A model generated the notes under the pieces. The model did not search any database, had not been told where the DNA came from, and saw nothing but the letters and a program-made list of their open reading frames with translations. From positions 62,001-126,000 of the forward strand of contig JALIZF010001794.1 in assembly GCA_029948255.1 (NCBI GenBank): a DNA stretch of 64,000 nt, read 5' to 3'. Below are positions 34,675-46,696 of the stretch, piece by piece. The DNA is from Telmatactis stephensoni. Its lineage: Eukaryota > Cnidaria > Anthozoa > Actiniaria > Isophelliidae. The first letter of the stretch is position 1. Every line of letters starts with the position of its first letter. Position numbers and translations under genes: made by a program.

Positions 34675-36443
34675 TATAGTGAGGTTTCCTTATTGGGCAT
34701 CCTATGTATTAGGACCGCGGACCGCGGACCGCGCCGCGATGGTAGGTCACATAATTATACAAGGGATTTGAGTGAGGAGGTTTCTATAATCTAGTCGCCA
34801 TATTGAACACGAGCGTATGAACGTATTGGCATAAAAGGTTTACCTTCACTTACAAAATGTAATAAACTAACTTTTCACCGCAAACAATCATGCGACCAAA
34901 CGAACCATTACGTGATACTGTTACTACCGGACTGTCAACTTACAAAAAAGTGACCGAACATGCCAAACTAGGCAGACATTTCATTAATGACAGACGTTTC
35001 TCTTGTGATCACAAAAAAAGGCACAGTATTTTTGAGGACTGATATTTTATATGTCGTGTAGAAAAAAATCGATAAAATCATCAAAAGAAAACAAAATGAT
35101 CGTGCATGTAGTTATGTGAAGAATTCACACTTACTGTTGATGCATTCAGTTATGCATCATATTTTCGTATAATTGTTAATTTCGTTTCTATTTTGGTATA
35201 ATTGTTTTCCCTTGAGACTTATTAGCATATTTTTCAGTATTCTAATTTGTGTGCAATCTAGTTTTCGCATCACTTTTCTACTGTCGTTAGAACGCCAGGT
35301 CTTGGTAAGTTTTCTTCGTTTCGTATTTTTGCCTGTTATTGTAATTTAGCTTTCATCTCGTTAATTCCGTTTATTTGTTAGTTTTTACGTTAGTATCGCG
35401 TCTATCAGTGTAAAAACTGGTCGTATAATCAAGAATAAATCTAACAACCGATGGCAATTATACTTACATTATGATTTTTAGCACCTAAACTACTCCGGTA
35501 AACAATGAAGAAAAAGCTTTGTTTTATGGAATAAGAACGCATGCATTTGATGTTTGATACACTTCTCGAACGACTGCGTATGTGTTGAGAACTGTGAGTA
35601 AAAATTGCTCTCCCAATAATTCCCTCTCCATACGGGATGGGGCAGATGGCAAAAGATCTCTCCACGTAAAGAGTGGGGAGAATTCGTACAAGTCAGTTGC
35701 CAATTATATTTCACAATACTAAGTGGCTAAGCCTCATACTAAGTGGCTACCTCCTAGATGTAATAATAAACACTGCTTGAAGTAGGTGCCAGGGACCTCG
35801 TGTTTCTACTAACAAAGGTCAGTATTGCAAAGAGTGAACATAGAAAAAGGTAATTTTTCAATAATTTTTTTGGTGCACGCTCTACAAGTTCTGTTTTTTT
35901 TAGTTTGATCATGTGACATTTTTGAGTGCTGCTCAAAAAGTGCCTTATTGACTAGGTAAACATGGTGAATTATATGAAGATTGCGGAAGCCTTAAAAAGC
36001 AATCATAAAATTTTGAGATGTTGAGATTCAGAAATATTCCTAAAAGTCTACATCCTAAGTATAATTTTGCAACAGATAGTAAAGTGTTGTTTTGAATAAA
36101 TTAACAAACCATGAGGGTTTTACCTTGGCAGCTTAAAGCATCGACTCAATATAGTTGCTAACTTTTGAAGCTTACAGAATTATACCTAGTGCAGCAAAGG
36201 CAAAGGCACTTGGCAACAGGTATGTTAACATCTTGCTCTATCCCATGCCTAGAAAATTGCAAGAAACAATTTGACAGAATTTGTAAAAGTCGAAGTAATA
36301 CAAATTCGCAACTTTCAACTCATGGTCACGAAAGTTACTCCCCAAGTTTGTTTGAGGATCACATTGGCGTTTAGCTTCGCATGTCTCCATATTTTGTTCA
36401 CAAGTTACAATAGGTATTTGTCTTTCTTAAAGCAGATATGGTT

Positions 36444-37320
36444 GGCCTCACGCACGATATTGGTGCATAGGTTTTCGTGATTTTTCGTTCGAACGCTACC
36501 TTTTGCTTCCAAACTTTACAAATAAATGATTAAATTCCTCGTTTTTTCTCCAGGATGCACAGAATTTAACGTGCACTGGAGAAATGGTTTCAAATTGGTG
36601 AATATAATTTCAAAGAAAGTAATATAAGACAAAAATTTATAACAGATCTCGTTAATTTTGACCAGTTTTGTGACCTACTATAACTAAAACTAAATTTTTT
36701 TCAAAAGTTCCATTTTCACGCCGAATACTAGTTATTTTTTTCTAAAACAATTAAGTGATTGCAGAGGCAAATTAGCTATAGTTAAACTATACCTTCTCCA
36801 TTTACTGTTCATCTTTGTCATTTATGAGTAGTGGAATCATTTCTAGCGTTGTAACTTGAAAAAATGACTAAAATGTTTGCTTTTTTTTATCGAGCATCGA
36901 GCATTGACTATCGTGCATCGAGCACAGTGTATCGTGCATCGTGCCTTGGCTTAAAGGCTCGATGAAAGCTCGATCTATGCTCGATGAAGGCTCGATCTAA
37001 GCTCGACGAAGGCTCGATCGATGTCCGATAAAGGCTTGATCTATGCTCGATGAAGGCTCCATCTATGCTCGATGAAGGCTCCATCTATGCTCGATAAAGG
37101 CTCGATCTATGCTCGATGAAGGCTCCATCTATGCCCGATGAAGGCTCGATCTATGCTCGATAAAAGCTTGATCTATGCTTGATGAAGGCTCGATGATAAT
37201 ATCGAGCATCAGTGATTGTGCATCATGCATTAATGCCCGATTATTGTGCGTGCCTTGGGCACGATCCTTTTTTGTCGTAATTTTGTTACGCTGCTGTGCA
37301 CCAACATCGTGCGCGAGGCC
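36444..37320. mobile_element. nested TIR insertion containing a GCTCGAT minisatellite
   Basis: The ends are inverted repeats: GGCCTCACGCACGATATTGG on the left, CCAACATCGTGCGCGAGGCC on the right. The uninterrupted copy at 6070 shows the original site. GTT occurs on both sides, giving a probable 3-bp target duplication as in PIF/Harbinger-type insertions. The interior has no transposase. Confidence 0.75.
36885..37215 (+). repeat. minisatellite of GCTCGATGAAGGCTCGATCTAT-like units
   Basis: Ten or more imperfect copies of an approximately 22-bp unit built from GCTCGAT lie mainly at 36957-37195. They are flanked by related ATCGAGCAT/GTGCATCG sequence. The whole array lies inside the nested TIR insertion. 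Confidence 0.85.
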
Positions 37321-38109
37321 CGTTCTCTCTGTTTTTGAAATTTTGTTGAGATTTTGGCGGTAGTTTTGACTACACAATTTTGCGTCGTAACAGAGCAAAT
37401 TTGTATATCGCAACTTCTAAGGATTGCATTGGTGCAATACATGGTGTATGTAGTCCTCTATGACTTTCTACTTTCTACTTTCTTTGTACTTACTTGATTA
37501 ACGAAATAGGTAAAAAATCGCCTTAGAATTTTGAACATTTTTTTCTCATAAAGCCATTTTTAAAAATCGTCTGATATCTCGAATTATTTGATCTAATTCA
37601 CAGAAAAATAATTACCAGTACAAATTTCAAGGCTTGTAGACAAATGGCTGCAAATTTCTCAGAAATCTGACGAGGTTTTGATGTAAAAAGGCGCGATTCA
37701 AATTCATGGCCAACAAACAAATCAATAGGTAGGGGCCACCTTAAAGAACAATGGGTTATCTTTGTAGATGGTACTGTGAGGAGTGCCCTCTGGGCTCCCT
37801 GTGGCAACTAGTCACCCGTGGCGACTGGTACGAGCCAGACCACGAGGAGAAGACATATTTTTCAGAAGTAGTTTGTTTCATGTTGTTTTCTTCGCTTTTG
37901 TACAATTTCAAGCCTTTTCTACGAGTTTATTTGGGCCATCGTATTAGAAATCATACTATTATTCATCGAACATATTCATCGAGCATAGAACCGCCGACAG
38001 GGTAAGGTTTTTGTGCATTTATTTACATTTTTACTCGTAATAAGTCAACAACAATTTATTCGACTCAACATTCAGCAATTTGTAGGTCATAAATACTAAA
38101 TAAAATAAC

Positions 38110-38350
38110 ACTGAAGAACACTGTGTCACAGTACGATGGTGATTCTTTCTATATGACCAAAGGAAACAACTCGGCTGAACGTCCTGGAGTATCAGAAACA
38201 GGTCTTTGTCGTGGTGGTTTTATTCAAGTGCCAAGTTTCATGGAGGAACTACTGCCTCACCTCAAACTTGAAAAATGCCTCTCTGACACTGCCATTAAGT
38301 TTGTACTTGATTTGTTCCTCACTGTTGTGCTCAGCAAATATGTTTTCTAA
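38110..38350 (+). pseudogene. fragment of a transposon-associated protein, DUF3987-like (uncertain)
   Basis: A plus-strand frame of about 75 codons contains YDGDSFYMTKGNNSAERPG, then RGGFIQVPSFMEELLPHL. The same block order, YDGDxxYxxKGN and then a hydrophobic FxxFL helix, appears on the opposite strand at 38419-38780, so the two are paralogous pieces. I think of primase/helicase-like DUF3987 proteins but cannot confirm. Flanking exons are not found. Confidence 0.4.
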
Positions 38351-38418
38351 TACCACTTTCAATGATTTCACAGGTAGATCTTCTAACTAAAGGCTGGCCA
38401 TCTCCTCCAAGTCTTTCT

Positions 38419-38780
38419 CTACCAGAGGATTCTTTCTGCAAGGCCATTCTGAGAATCAAGAATTTTTGGCCATGCCTTTTCCAGAAATTGTTGGGGAGTT
38501 GTGAATGCAAGAAATGATGCACTGGCAGAGGTGGTGCCAGTTCTTTTTCCCTTGTTTCCTTTGAGTACGTACCAGCAATCCCCATCATATAGCTTACAAA
38601 GTCTGTCCATAGACATACTAACTTGTGAAGACTTTGTTGGGCAGGCAAGTTTGATAAGAAATGAATGAGCTTTATCGATGTTTATAATAGGCACTAGTGA
38701 ACTTGAAACAAAATGGTTAAAAAGTCCATTAGCCGAGGTGACATCTAGCAAAACCGTGGAGTCTTTCACTCCAAGTGCCC
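38419..38780 (-). pseudogene. second fragment of the same family, opposite strand
   Basis: The minus strand encodes about 115 codons with DVTSANGLFNHFVSSS, LYDGDCWYVLKGNKGKRTG and QQFLEKAWPKILDSQNGLAE, then a TAG stop. DVTSxxGL and the NGLAER ending remind me of DUF3987-like proteins, an unverified assignment. No start or splice partner is clear, so it is treated as a remnant. It lies head to head with the 38110-38350 fragment. Confidence 0.45.
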
Positions 38781-39231
38781 AATAATGGGGTCATGCAACC
38801 CAAGTGGCACGTTGGGGTCTTTCGAGAACCAGAAGATGAAATGGCGACCACGTTCTTCATAGGTACTAAATACCTCTACTGTTTTTTTGTAGTTCTCGAG
38901 TTGTGCCATGGCTCGAAGCGTAAACAGTAAACCACTCTCTTAGATCCTTTGGAACAACATCTGTAAAAGGGAAAACTTCTTGGCTAGTTTCACCTCCACA
39001 TCACTTAAGGATCAAACTTCACTTTTGCTTTCCATTTTCTTAGCAACAGCAAAGAAGACAAGAAATAATCAATATCTGACGATGAACTAGTTGACTGGGA
39101 ACGGTAACAACTTTGGTAATCGAAAAAGCGGGTAAACAAAAGACTGCTGAACAAAAATATGATTGAGCCTACCACAGGGAATCCAACTTTCAATACAGCC
39201 TGGCCCAAAATGATAGGGAGGGGAGACCAAA

Positions 39232-39545
39232 AGAACCACGAGAACCACAAGAGCCATGAGAACCTGAAGAACCATGAGAACCGGAAGAACCAAAAGAACC
39301 AGGAGAACCAAATGAACCACAAGAACCAAAATAGACAAGAACCAAAAGAACGAGAACCAAAAGATCAAAAAAAAAATCCAAGTGAACCAAAACAACCAGG
39401 AGAACCAAAAGAACCATGAGAGCGAAAAAAAAAAATAAATAAACATGAGAACCAAAAGAACTATGGGAACCAAAAGAACTATGGGAACCAAAAGAATCAC
39501 AAGAAAAACAAGAACCTCTAGAACCAAAAGAACCAGCATTTGTTT
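39232..39545 (+). repeat. GAACCA-rich minisatellite
   Basis: About 310 bp consist of GAACCA, GAACCAAAA and GAACCATGA units. On the plus strand it would read as a hydrophilic Asn/His/Lys/Glu-rich repeat, on the minus strand as Leu/Val or Ser/Gly/Phe-rich repeats. These frames are artefacts of the repeat. Confidence 0.9.
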
Positions 39546-40017
39546 GATTAAAATGACGGTATATTACAAAAACAAAGGACATCATTGAAATTGACTAATA
39601 GATAATTTAATCAACCAATGAACTAATAGATGATTATGAATGATAATATAGATAATTCATTAAATTTCGTTTAGTTGTGACTATTACACTGGGGATTAAC
39701 CATAGATTCCACATCAAATTTTGTGCTTTATTAATATAACAAAACGAGAAATTTGTAAAGTTATATGCAGATTTAAGTTTTAGAATGTTAATGTAATTTT
39801 TGCTTTCTTTTCTTTTTGAACAGAAATAGACAATGGGGAGGATCTGGAATTCCTTTTCAGGGCCGAAATCAACTTGTTTGGAAACAATTTTCCTCAAGTA
39901 ATTCTTTTAAAAGCTCCAAGAGTGCTGTTGCAGCTAATTATGACTTAGTAGTGGAGGAGTTTCTGGGCTGCTCCATACCTGTTGCCATTTGAGAACCTAT
40001 GTCAGGAAAGAGCACCA

Positions 40018-42642
40018 CTCTAAAAAACTCACTTCCCTTTTGTATGCAGATGATCTTGTTTTACTGTCAAGATCACGAGAAGGCATTTGACAGTTTATCT
40101 CACTCTCTATTGATGGCTAAGTTATTAGCCTATCATATAGATAAACAAAGTTGTCTATTACTAGACAATTATTTACAAGGTAGACAACAACGAGTTAAGT
40201 TGGGTGATACCTATTCATCCTGGGAAATAATTGATAGAGGCGTACCCCAGGGGAGTGTTTTGGGCCCGCTTTTGTTTAATATTTTCCTCAATGATTTATT
40301 CTATTTTATTACAGAGGTTAAGTTAAATGCTTATGCTGACGATCAGCAAATTTACAGCTCCGATCACGATCACTTATTATTATATAATAGGCTTAGTCAA
40401 CAATTACTTGTTGCATCAGAATGGTTTTTTAGCAATGGCTTAATGGCAAATCCTGACAAATTTAAAACTATTGTTTTTGGTTCAACTGAGCAGAATTTTG
40501 ATTTCACTGTTGATAATGAAGAAATTAAGGTATACAATGATGTAGACTTATTAGGTATCAATATTGATAATCAGCTTAAGTTTAGCAAGCATGTCTCAAA
40601 CATATGTGATAAGGTGAACAAGCAGCTTCAAGTTGTTAAACGTTTCCGCAACCTTGTATCAGGCGATACTCGGGTACGCTTGTACAAGGCTTTTGTTTTG
40701 CCCATTTTTCAGTATTGCAGTAGCGTGTGGCATTTTTGTGGTGCGAGAAACTCTGACAAGTTGGAACTGCTTCATAAGCAAGTGCTTCGATCTGTATTAG
40801 ACGACCATAAGAGTCCATATGACACTCTTCTTAAGAAAGTTGGAATGACCCCTTTGAAAGATAGAAGGATTCAAGACATGCTCATTCTTTTGTATAAGTG
40901 TTTATCAGGGAATGCGCCATCCTATCTAACGTCTCTTTTTCGTACTAGATCTGTGTGCTATGATCTAAGAGGTAAACGCAAGCTTAGCTTACCTAAAGTT
41001 AATACTACTAGATTTGGTCTTAAATCATTTCGATATGCAGTAACAAATATCTGGAATAACTTAAATGACTTAACTAGACAGGCACCTAGCCTAAATAATT
41101 TTTGCACAATCATTCGAAAGTGTGTTTTTCATGATTAGTATGTATACTGGATGCCTATAATAACTTATTGTATTTTTCTATATATATATATTTTTTACAT
41201 TACTTTGTTTGTTTGTTTGTATCTAGTTTTCTTCGGAGATATTAGTATGTATTTATATGCTATTCTTGAAATCCGAAGTAAAATAAAAGATATGTATGTA
41301 TGTATGTATGTAAGGCTTACAAAAACACAAAAAAATACAGTCTCACTCTTTTGTTCAAAATGGCAAATGAATGTCATCGAGAAAAAGTCTGTAAGAAAAC
41401 ATCAAAAAAGCTCAAGCAAGAGTCAATCTTTTCTCTGAATAATAAAAACCTTGAAGTAGTCCAGCATTATACTTATTTAGGAGTTAAAATGAATTCGACT
41501 GGTAACTTCACTGCCCATCAGTCTCTTTCAAGAGAAAAAGCTTTTCATGCATTCTATAGTGTTTCTCGGATTGTTGATTTCAAAAAATTAAAACCACTTC
41601 AGGCAAATAAACTATTTGACTCGTTGATCTCACCTATACTCACTTATGGAAGTGAAGTTTGGGGAGTCTACCAAAAACAAGATTTTGAGAAAACAAATTT
41701 TGGGACAAAACTTCAATAGAAAAAGCACATTTACGTTTCTGTAAATATTACTTAGGTGTTAACAGTAAGGCATCTAATCTTGCTTGTAGATCTTAACTAG
41801 GTAGATTTCCGTTAAAAAAAATTATTGATAAATTAATTCTTAAGAATTTTAATCACGTCATAAACCTCCCTGAAGCTTCAAGAGCGAAACAATGTTTCAA
41901 AATTTTGGAGTCTTTGTTTGAAAGACATAAGATATGCTATCATTCAAATTTGTATCAAATGTTGACCGCTTATAACTTACCAAACGTTAATATTTTAGAA
42001 TATCTGAAAGGAAAGTTTAGCCACAAAAATTATCACAACAAAATGAAAGACCAATACTGTGAATTCTGGAATTTAAAACTAAAAGAATCTAGAAAATTGA
42101 CATTCTTTTGATGATTCAAAGAAAAGTTTGAAGCAGAAAAATATTTAGATTTGTTAAGAAACTTTGACCTTAGAAGGCTAAGTTTAGAATTAGTAACCAT
42201 AAGTTAGTGATAGAAATGGGCCGTTATAGTCAACAAAAGACACCAGCAGATCTAAGGTTATGTGTCTTATGTGATCATAACTCAGTTGAAGCAGAAGAAC
42301 ATGTTTCTCCATTGCGCATTTTATTCAACATTGAGCTCTGATTTCTTTCAAAAAATTAATTCTGAGATTTCTCTCACAGATACAGATTCTCAAAAATTAT
42401 TGTATAATTTAATTAAGTCAAAAACTGAATCTGAAATATTCTATACTTCAAAATTTATATCCAAACCTTTGAAATGTTATGATTAAATGATGATTATTCA
42501 ATAATTCAAATTATTATAATTATATGTAATCTTTTTTTATTATATTTGATATTTGTATTCTGTTTCTGTAAAAAAAACCCTCAGCTTTGCTGAACTGGGC
42601 ACCTCTGTCTAAATAATGTTTAAAATAAATAAATAAATAAAT
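40018..42642 (+). pseudogene. LINE (outer copy) split by a second LINE
   Basis: Two pieces of one reverse transcriptase flank an inserted element. The left piece (about 40018-40084) contains SLLYADDLVLLSRSREG, the catalytic YADD motif. The right piece (41312-42642) continues with LFCSKWQMNVIEKK, then VVQHYTYLGVKMNSTGNF and SPILTYGSEVWGVYQ, then a CxxC...H...C knuckle (LCVLCDH near 42255) and a (TAAA)n tail at 42618-42641. Several frameshifts and stops break the right piece. It was 5'-truncated before the YADD region and is not functional. Confidence 0.75.
40085..41311 (+). pseudogene. 5'-truncated LINE inserted in the outer LINE; RT frame mostly open
   Basis: An open frame of about 350 codons ends at 41138. 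It starts at the AFDSLSH motif (first catalytic Asp region), then shows RGVPQGSVLGPLLFNIFLND, NAYADDQQIY (catalytic YADD), DLLGINIDNQLKFSKHV and YKAFVLPIFQYCSSVWH, in the order expected for a CR1/jockey-type RT and C-terminal region. The 3' UTR ends in (TATG)n at 41291-41310. AAGGC lies on both sides (40080-40084 and 41312-41316) as the target duplication. No promoter, endonuclease or N-terminal RT is present, so it is a dead-on-arrival insertion. Confidence 0.85.
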
Positions 42643-42666
42643 TGTAACTTTTCTTAATAATATATA

Positions 42667-42921
42667 TAGCTATTTCAATTAACGTTGTCGCTGAAAAAAG
42701 CCTAAAGGCTAAAGCCTTTCAAATATCTTTTGTGTACTAACTGAAACTTCCCTGTAGGCTATCTGAGAAATTAAAGAATATGTGTCCAAGGAGTAGAATT
42801 TGCAAGCATAAAGTGAGTTTTTATTGTAATGATGTCCCGGTGATAAAATTTTTTCATGATTCCGCTCTCAAAGCTTTAGGCTTTAGGCTTTTTTCAGCGA
42901 CAACGTAAATTGAATTAGCTA
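42667..42921. mobile_element. TIR element
   Basis: TAGCTATTTCAATTAACGTT on the left pairs with AACGTAAATTGAATTAGCTA on the right. GTCGCTGAAAAAAGCCTAAA and its complement extend the arms to about 50 bp. TATATA runs flank both sides. It is non-coding and sits next to the LINE tail. Confidence 0.75.
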
Positions 42922-43130
42922 TATATATATTATATATAAGAAGACGAATAATGGAGTTGAGTTATACCATTTATTGCTACTCAGAGTTTCATGCCAAAGC
43001 AATCATCAGGCAACTGTCAATTCAAACACGAACCACGTGGTAGTAAAAGGTCGTTATTACAAATGGGTCAATACTAAACTAGATGAAAACTATGAAAATA
43101 TATGTATTAAGTTACATAATGTTATTTACA

Positions 43131-43175
43131 TCGAACTCGGGACCCTCTCATTGAAAAGGCAGCACACTAACCGAG
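43131..43175 (-). tRNA. tRNA-like fragment (possible SINE head)
   Basis: Read on the minus strand, a D-arm-like CTCGGTTAGTGTGC, an anticodon-arm-like CCTTTTCAATGAGAGG and a T-arm-like GTCCCGAGTTCGATG come in tRNA order. The acceptor stem is not recognisable. It may be the tRNA-derived head of a SINE or a decayed tRNA. Confidence 0.35.
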
Positions 43176-45144
43176 TTAAAAACAAACTCTACTATAGTAC
43201 GGAATCCGTGTCATTTAAATTGATATGATGAAATTGTTGCTTTATCAGGGTGGAAATGCATCCATACTATCAACCGAAATCCCGCACACAGTCCCAATTG
43301 TAACTACAAATTCAGATACAAGTCAGTTAAAGTAAGAATACATTTCTTTCAAAAAGGTTGACGGAGTGTGTGTGAATGTGTGTGTTTTTGTGGTTAGATC
43401 ACCTTTTGAAATTATCCCAATAATATATTGTTGGCTTTCATATATTGTAGATACAAATCGAGGTGGTTCCTGAGAAGTTTCAACGACTAAACCTGGTTCT
43501 AAAGGGAAAGGCATTGGTAGATAGATAGACTTTATATTGCATGACCTATTTTTACAGGTATTGCTAAAGTTTCAACACTAATACAAATGATACTTTTCTT
43601 TTCTCTTCTTTTTTTTTGGTAAAAGAAGAACAAAACCTACGAAGAGCAATGCAAGAGGCAACCAAGAGTACTGGAATCATGACCTCCTATATACATCTCG
43701 CTATCAAAATCCGGCTAGATGATGTGGACTACGAGCAGTTCTTTGATGATGAAATGATGGACATGGAGATAGATGGCAGAGGAAGACGGATGTTTTCGCT
43801 GCTATTGTCTGCTTCAAAAAGGGTATATATTTATGGAGGGGCGTTATGGACAAAAATGTAATTTTAAAAATTGTAAACCATAAAGAACTTATCGTACCTA
43901 TTTGAATCATATATCATACCTTGGTGTATTATATATCATTCCTAGACTCTTTATGTATCGTAATTTAATACAACATATCGTAGCGTGATGCATTATATAT
44001 TGTGCCTCTGTATGATATATTGTACCGTGATGTATTATTTCGTACTTTCATACAATATATAACACCTCTGTGGAATAATGTACTGTAAATTGTTATAGCG
44101 TACTGTTTTGTAAAGATTGCAACTCAAATTGCAAATCGTATCCCACGTAAACTTATTGGGCTACCTGTTTCAGTGCTTGCGATATGCGATATATACCAAT
44201 ATACCACAGCCTGCCGTACCTCAATGCATTAAATCGTACCACAGGAGGCCCAAAACACTGCAATGCATTGACATGGGCTACCTGTGTCCGGGAGATTGTC
44301 TGGGAGGCTTTGCATGCCGATGATTCCTCTTGAGCACATGGTTTACTGTACGTGTAATAAGCTTACTGAGAAGAACGGAAGAAACGGAATATTTCATTCA
44401 TAAAGGAAATGGCTGAGGAAGCGCTGAGGAGGACGCATCGCTCCAAGGACAGCTCTGGCTGAACTGACCTCGACTAATAATACAAGTACTGACCTCGTAC
44501 ATCGCAGACATCGTTTAATACCACCACTACCCGGACCACTAGCACCACTTCTCAGTTGGCCCAAAAAACCTTGACCTTGAAAATTGGTCAGCCTCCGAAA
44601 ACTTCAGGTAATACAACTTATTTAGACAAATTTAGAAAATTCCAAGGAAACATTTCGCAGCATTTATGAGCTACTACTTACAACAGTCGATTGTCACAAT
44701 GTGCGTTCTAGAAAGCCTTGTTATTTACTTAACTTAAACCAGTTAGAAAAATAGAATTCTAACTGTATATACTGTCATGATATCACGTTCTACAGCTTTA
44801 TTATGCTAAATTTTAGGTATCTTATCTTTGTGCCAAGTTTTACATTGTAGTTACTTTGATTATTGTGCGGGCACAACCAACCTTCCCTGAGTAGGGTTAA
44901 TTCTTCTGCCTTCCTGTTCACGAATTAATACTGTTAATTAAAATGTTAAATTTTATTTTCTTGCTATGATGTGTTAACACCCTATCTTCTCAAGGGTAGG
45001 AGGCCGGGTTTTCAATTTATTGATGACAGTTCTCAGTTCATCTGTGCCAAATTTGATAGTGAATTATCTGTCAACAGGAGACTTTTTCCTGGAATGTCTT
45101 CACCGAATGTTACAAGAATGCCACTAAAGCGAAAACGCATGCAA
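43176..45144. other. no firm gene
   Basis: A plus-strand open frame at 43616-43858 reads LRRAMQEATKSTGIMTSY and then DDEMMDMEIDGRGRRM, ending near a GT. It could be an isolated exon, but I recognise no family. The rest is AT-rich anonymous sequence. Confidence 0.3.
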
Positions 45145-45309
45145 GGATATATAACCTTACTCTCGACCACACCAACGTTCGCTGTGGTATTTTAGTCATG
45201 GATATATAACTTTACTCTTGACCACACCAACGCGCGCTGTGGTATTTTAGTCATGGATATACACCCTTACTCTCAAACACACCAACGTGTGCTGTGGTAT
45301 TTAAGTGAT
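45145..45309 (+). repeat. tandem repeat, three 55-bp units
   Basis: Units begin GGATATATAACCTTACTCTC at 45145, 45200 and 45255 with exact 55-bp spacing. Each contains GACCACACCAACG...CGCTGTGGTATTT. A fourth, partial unit starts at 45310. Confidence 0.9.
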
Positions 45310-45548
45310 GGATTATATAGGCAATAGCCACAATGAACCATTAGCCTAAGGAGTGTGTTAACGTTTTATTTTCTAGGAGATATTTACAAAAAACATTTTT
45401 TCCCCTTTTTTAATCCTAACTTGGAGCTTTCGTAAAATGGTCATTTTGCACTCTTTTGAGCTGATTTTGTGCAGCATTTGTAGTTCCCCTTTGTTTTTAT
45501 TGAGTGGTTCCAGATGTTTATTTATCAGTGTTTTATTTGTTTGTTATA

Positions 45549-45686
45549 GGCCAAGTGAAATCTTTAAAGGCCGTTGCACAGGACCTCCTCGAGGAGGGAG
45601 AGGCCACACAGGTCTTCTCTAAGGATGAATTCAGTGTAGAAGAGATCTACACAAAACTAAAAAACCTTAATAAGCCATCTCATTAA
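45549..45686 (+). pseudogene. spectrin-repeat-like terminal exon
   Basis: After a TTGTTATAG acceptor the frame reads QVKSLKAVAQDLLEEGEATQ, FSKDEFSVEEIYTKLKNLNK and a stop. The pattern V..L...AQ.LLE.G....I...L..L is that of spectrin-repeat helices B and C. No neighbouring exons are found, and it is surrounded by repeats, so it is probably a stranded gene fragment or the last exon of a gene lying to the left. Confidence 0.4.
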
Positions 45687-45907
45687 TTGTTGCTTTATCT
45701 CCTTAGTTCACATGCTTTAGTCTTTTCTGCAATATTTTCAAGGTTTCCTTATCTTTTAACCTTTACTGTGATGTTATTCAAATGACTCCATAGGAGCCTT
45801 TGACATGGCGTGCTTGTACGTGTCGGGCTGGCATTTTACTGCAACTAAAAGCATACGGTTTGACTTGATTTTACTTCAGAACATCTTTTCTGGAAATATC
45901 AGTTTCA

Positions 45908-46093
45908 CTAACATACACCGTGAGAGAGGTTGGCATGTCATCTCTGTACTTTAAAGTTGCCACCGTACTATATTTTTGTGAACCTGTTCTAAATCCACTT
46001 CTCTACGGATTTCAAAGTTCTAATTTTCGTCAGGCTTTCAAAGAAATATTGAAATTAAACATGCAATATTCACAAGGCTGCGTTTGCCTCTGA
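45908..46093 (+). pseudogene. GPCR (rhodopsin class) TM7 and tail remnant
   Basis: The frame ends with LYFCEPVLNPLLYGF, a TM7 with the NPxxY motif (NPLLY), followed by a helix-8-like QSSNFRQAFKEILKL and a short tail with CVCL before TGA. Upstream, the sequence that should hold TM1-TM6 is not recognisable in frame. This is the 3' end of a decayed single-exon receptor gene. Confidence 0.55.
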
Positions 46094-46696
46094 AATAGAA
46101 TGCTTTTTCTCCGCTCTTATGAAACATCAAAGGTTGGCTTCGTAAGTCGTCGCGGATCCTAGTAGCGCTTGCATTTAAGGCCAGATTGTGTCATATTTAG
46201 GGGCTTGAGACAATTGAAGAGAAACTGTTGCCTTAATGATTACATCTGCAAATGCCTAGACCTTCACTCAGAGTCTCGGATATGGACATAACAACATATT
46301 GCATGGTTGCACGCTGCTTCACACAAAAGTTTCGACCAAGAAGGGACTCAGCATCAACACTTTAATTGTCTACATCCATCACTACCGACAGTTCGCCATG
46401 TACGTGAGAGGCACTCTAAAGCCTATGACAGACAAGGTGAGCCAAATAATACATCCTAAATAGTCAGAGTACAGAGTGCTTAGGCAAATATATTTTTGTA
46501 TCTACTGCAGAATGCAGTAGATACTATGTCAAATTATGAGATCATGGTATATTGGTATTAACCCGGAACATGTATGAGTTCTGACACGAAGTTCTATGCT
46601 TGTTAACAATAGAAAGTGTTAACAATAGAAAAGTCGGAATATTTTCGGAAAATACACGGGAACAAACAAGTAAAGGCGAAATGACATACGGATATC

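Larger units (their letters stand above)
36066..37740. mobile_element. half copy of the 4839-6486 palindromic element, split by an insertion
   Basis: The sequence matches the right half of the palindromic element (centre near 5700 to its end at 6486). It starts ATTTTGCAACAGATAGTAAA and ends GGTAGGGGCCACC next to TTAA at 37741-37744. The match breaks at 36443 and resumes at 37321, so another element inserted here. The left arm is missing. The short frame 36165-36374 corresponds to the mirrored frame of the parent. Confidence 0.8.

Noticed and set aside
35441..35714. Two overlapping minus-strand frames of 74 codons
   Set aside because: They compete for the same DNA, lack motifs, and have no splice or regulatory support.
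39005..39585. Leu/Val/Phe-rich, Ser/Gly/Phe-rich and Asn/His/Lys-rich frames
   Set aside because: They are translations of the GAACCA minisatellite in different frames.
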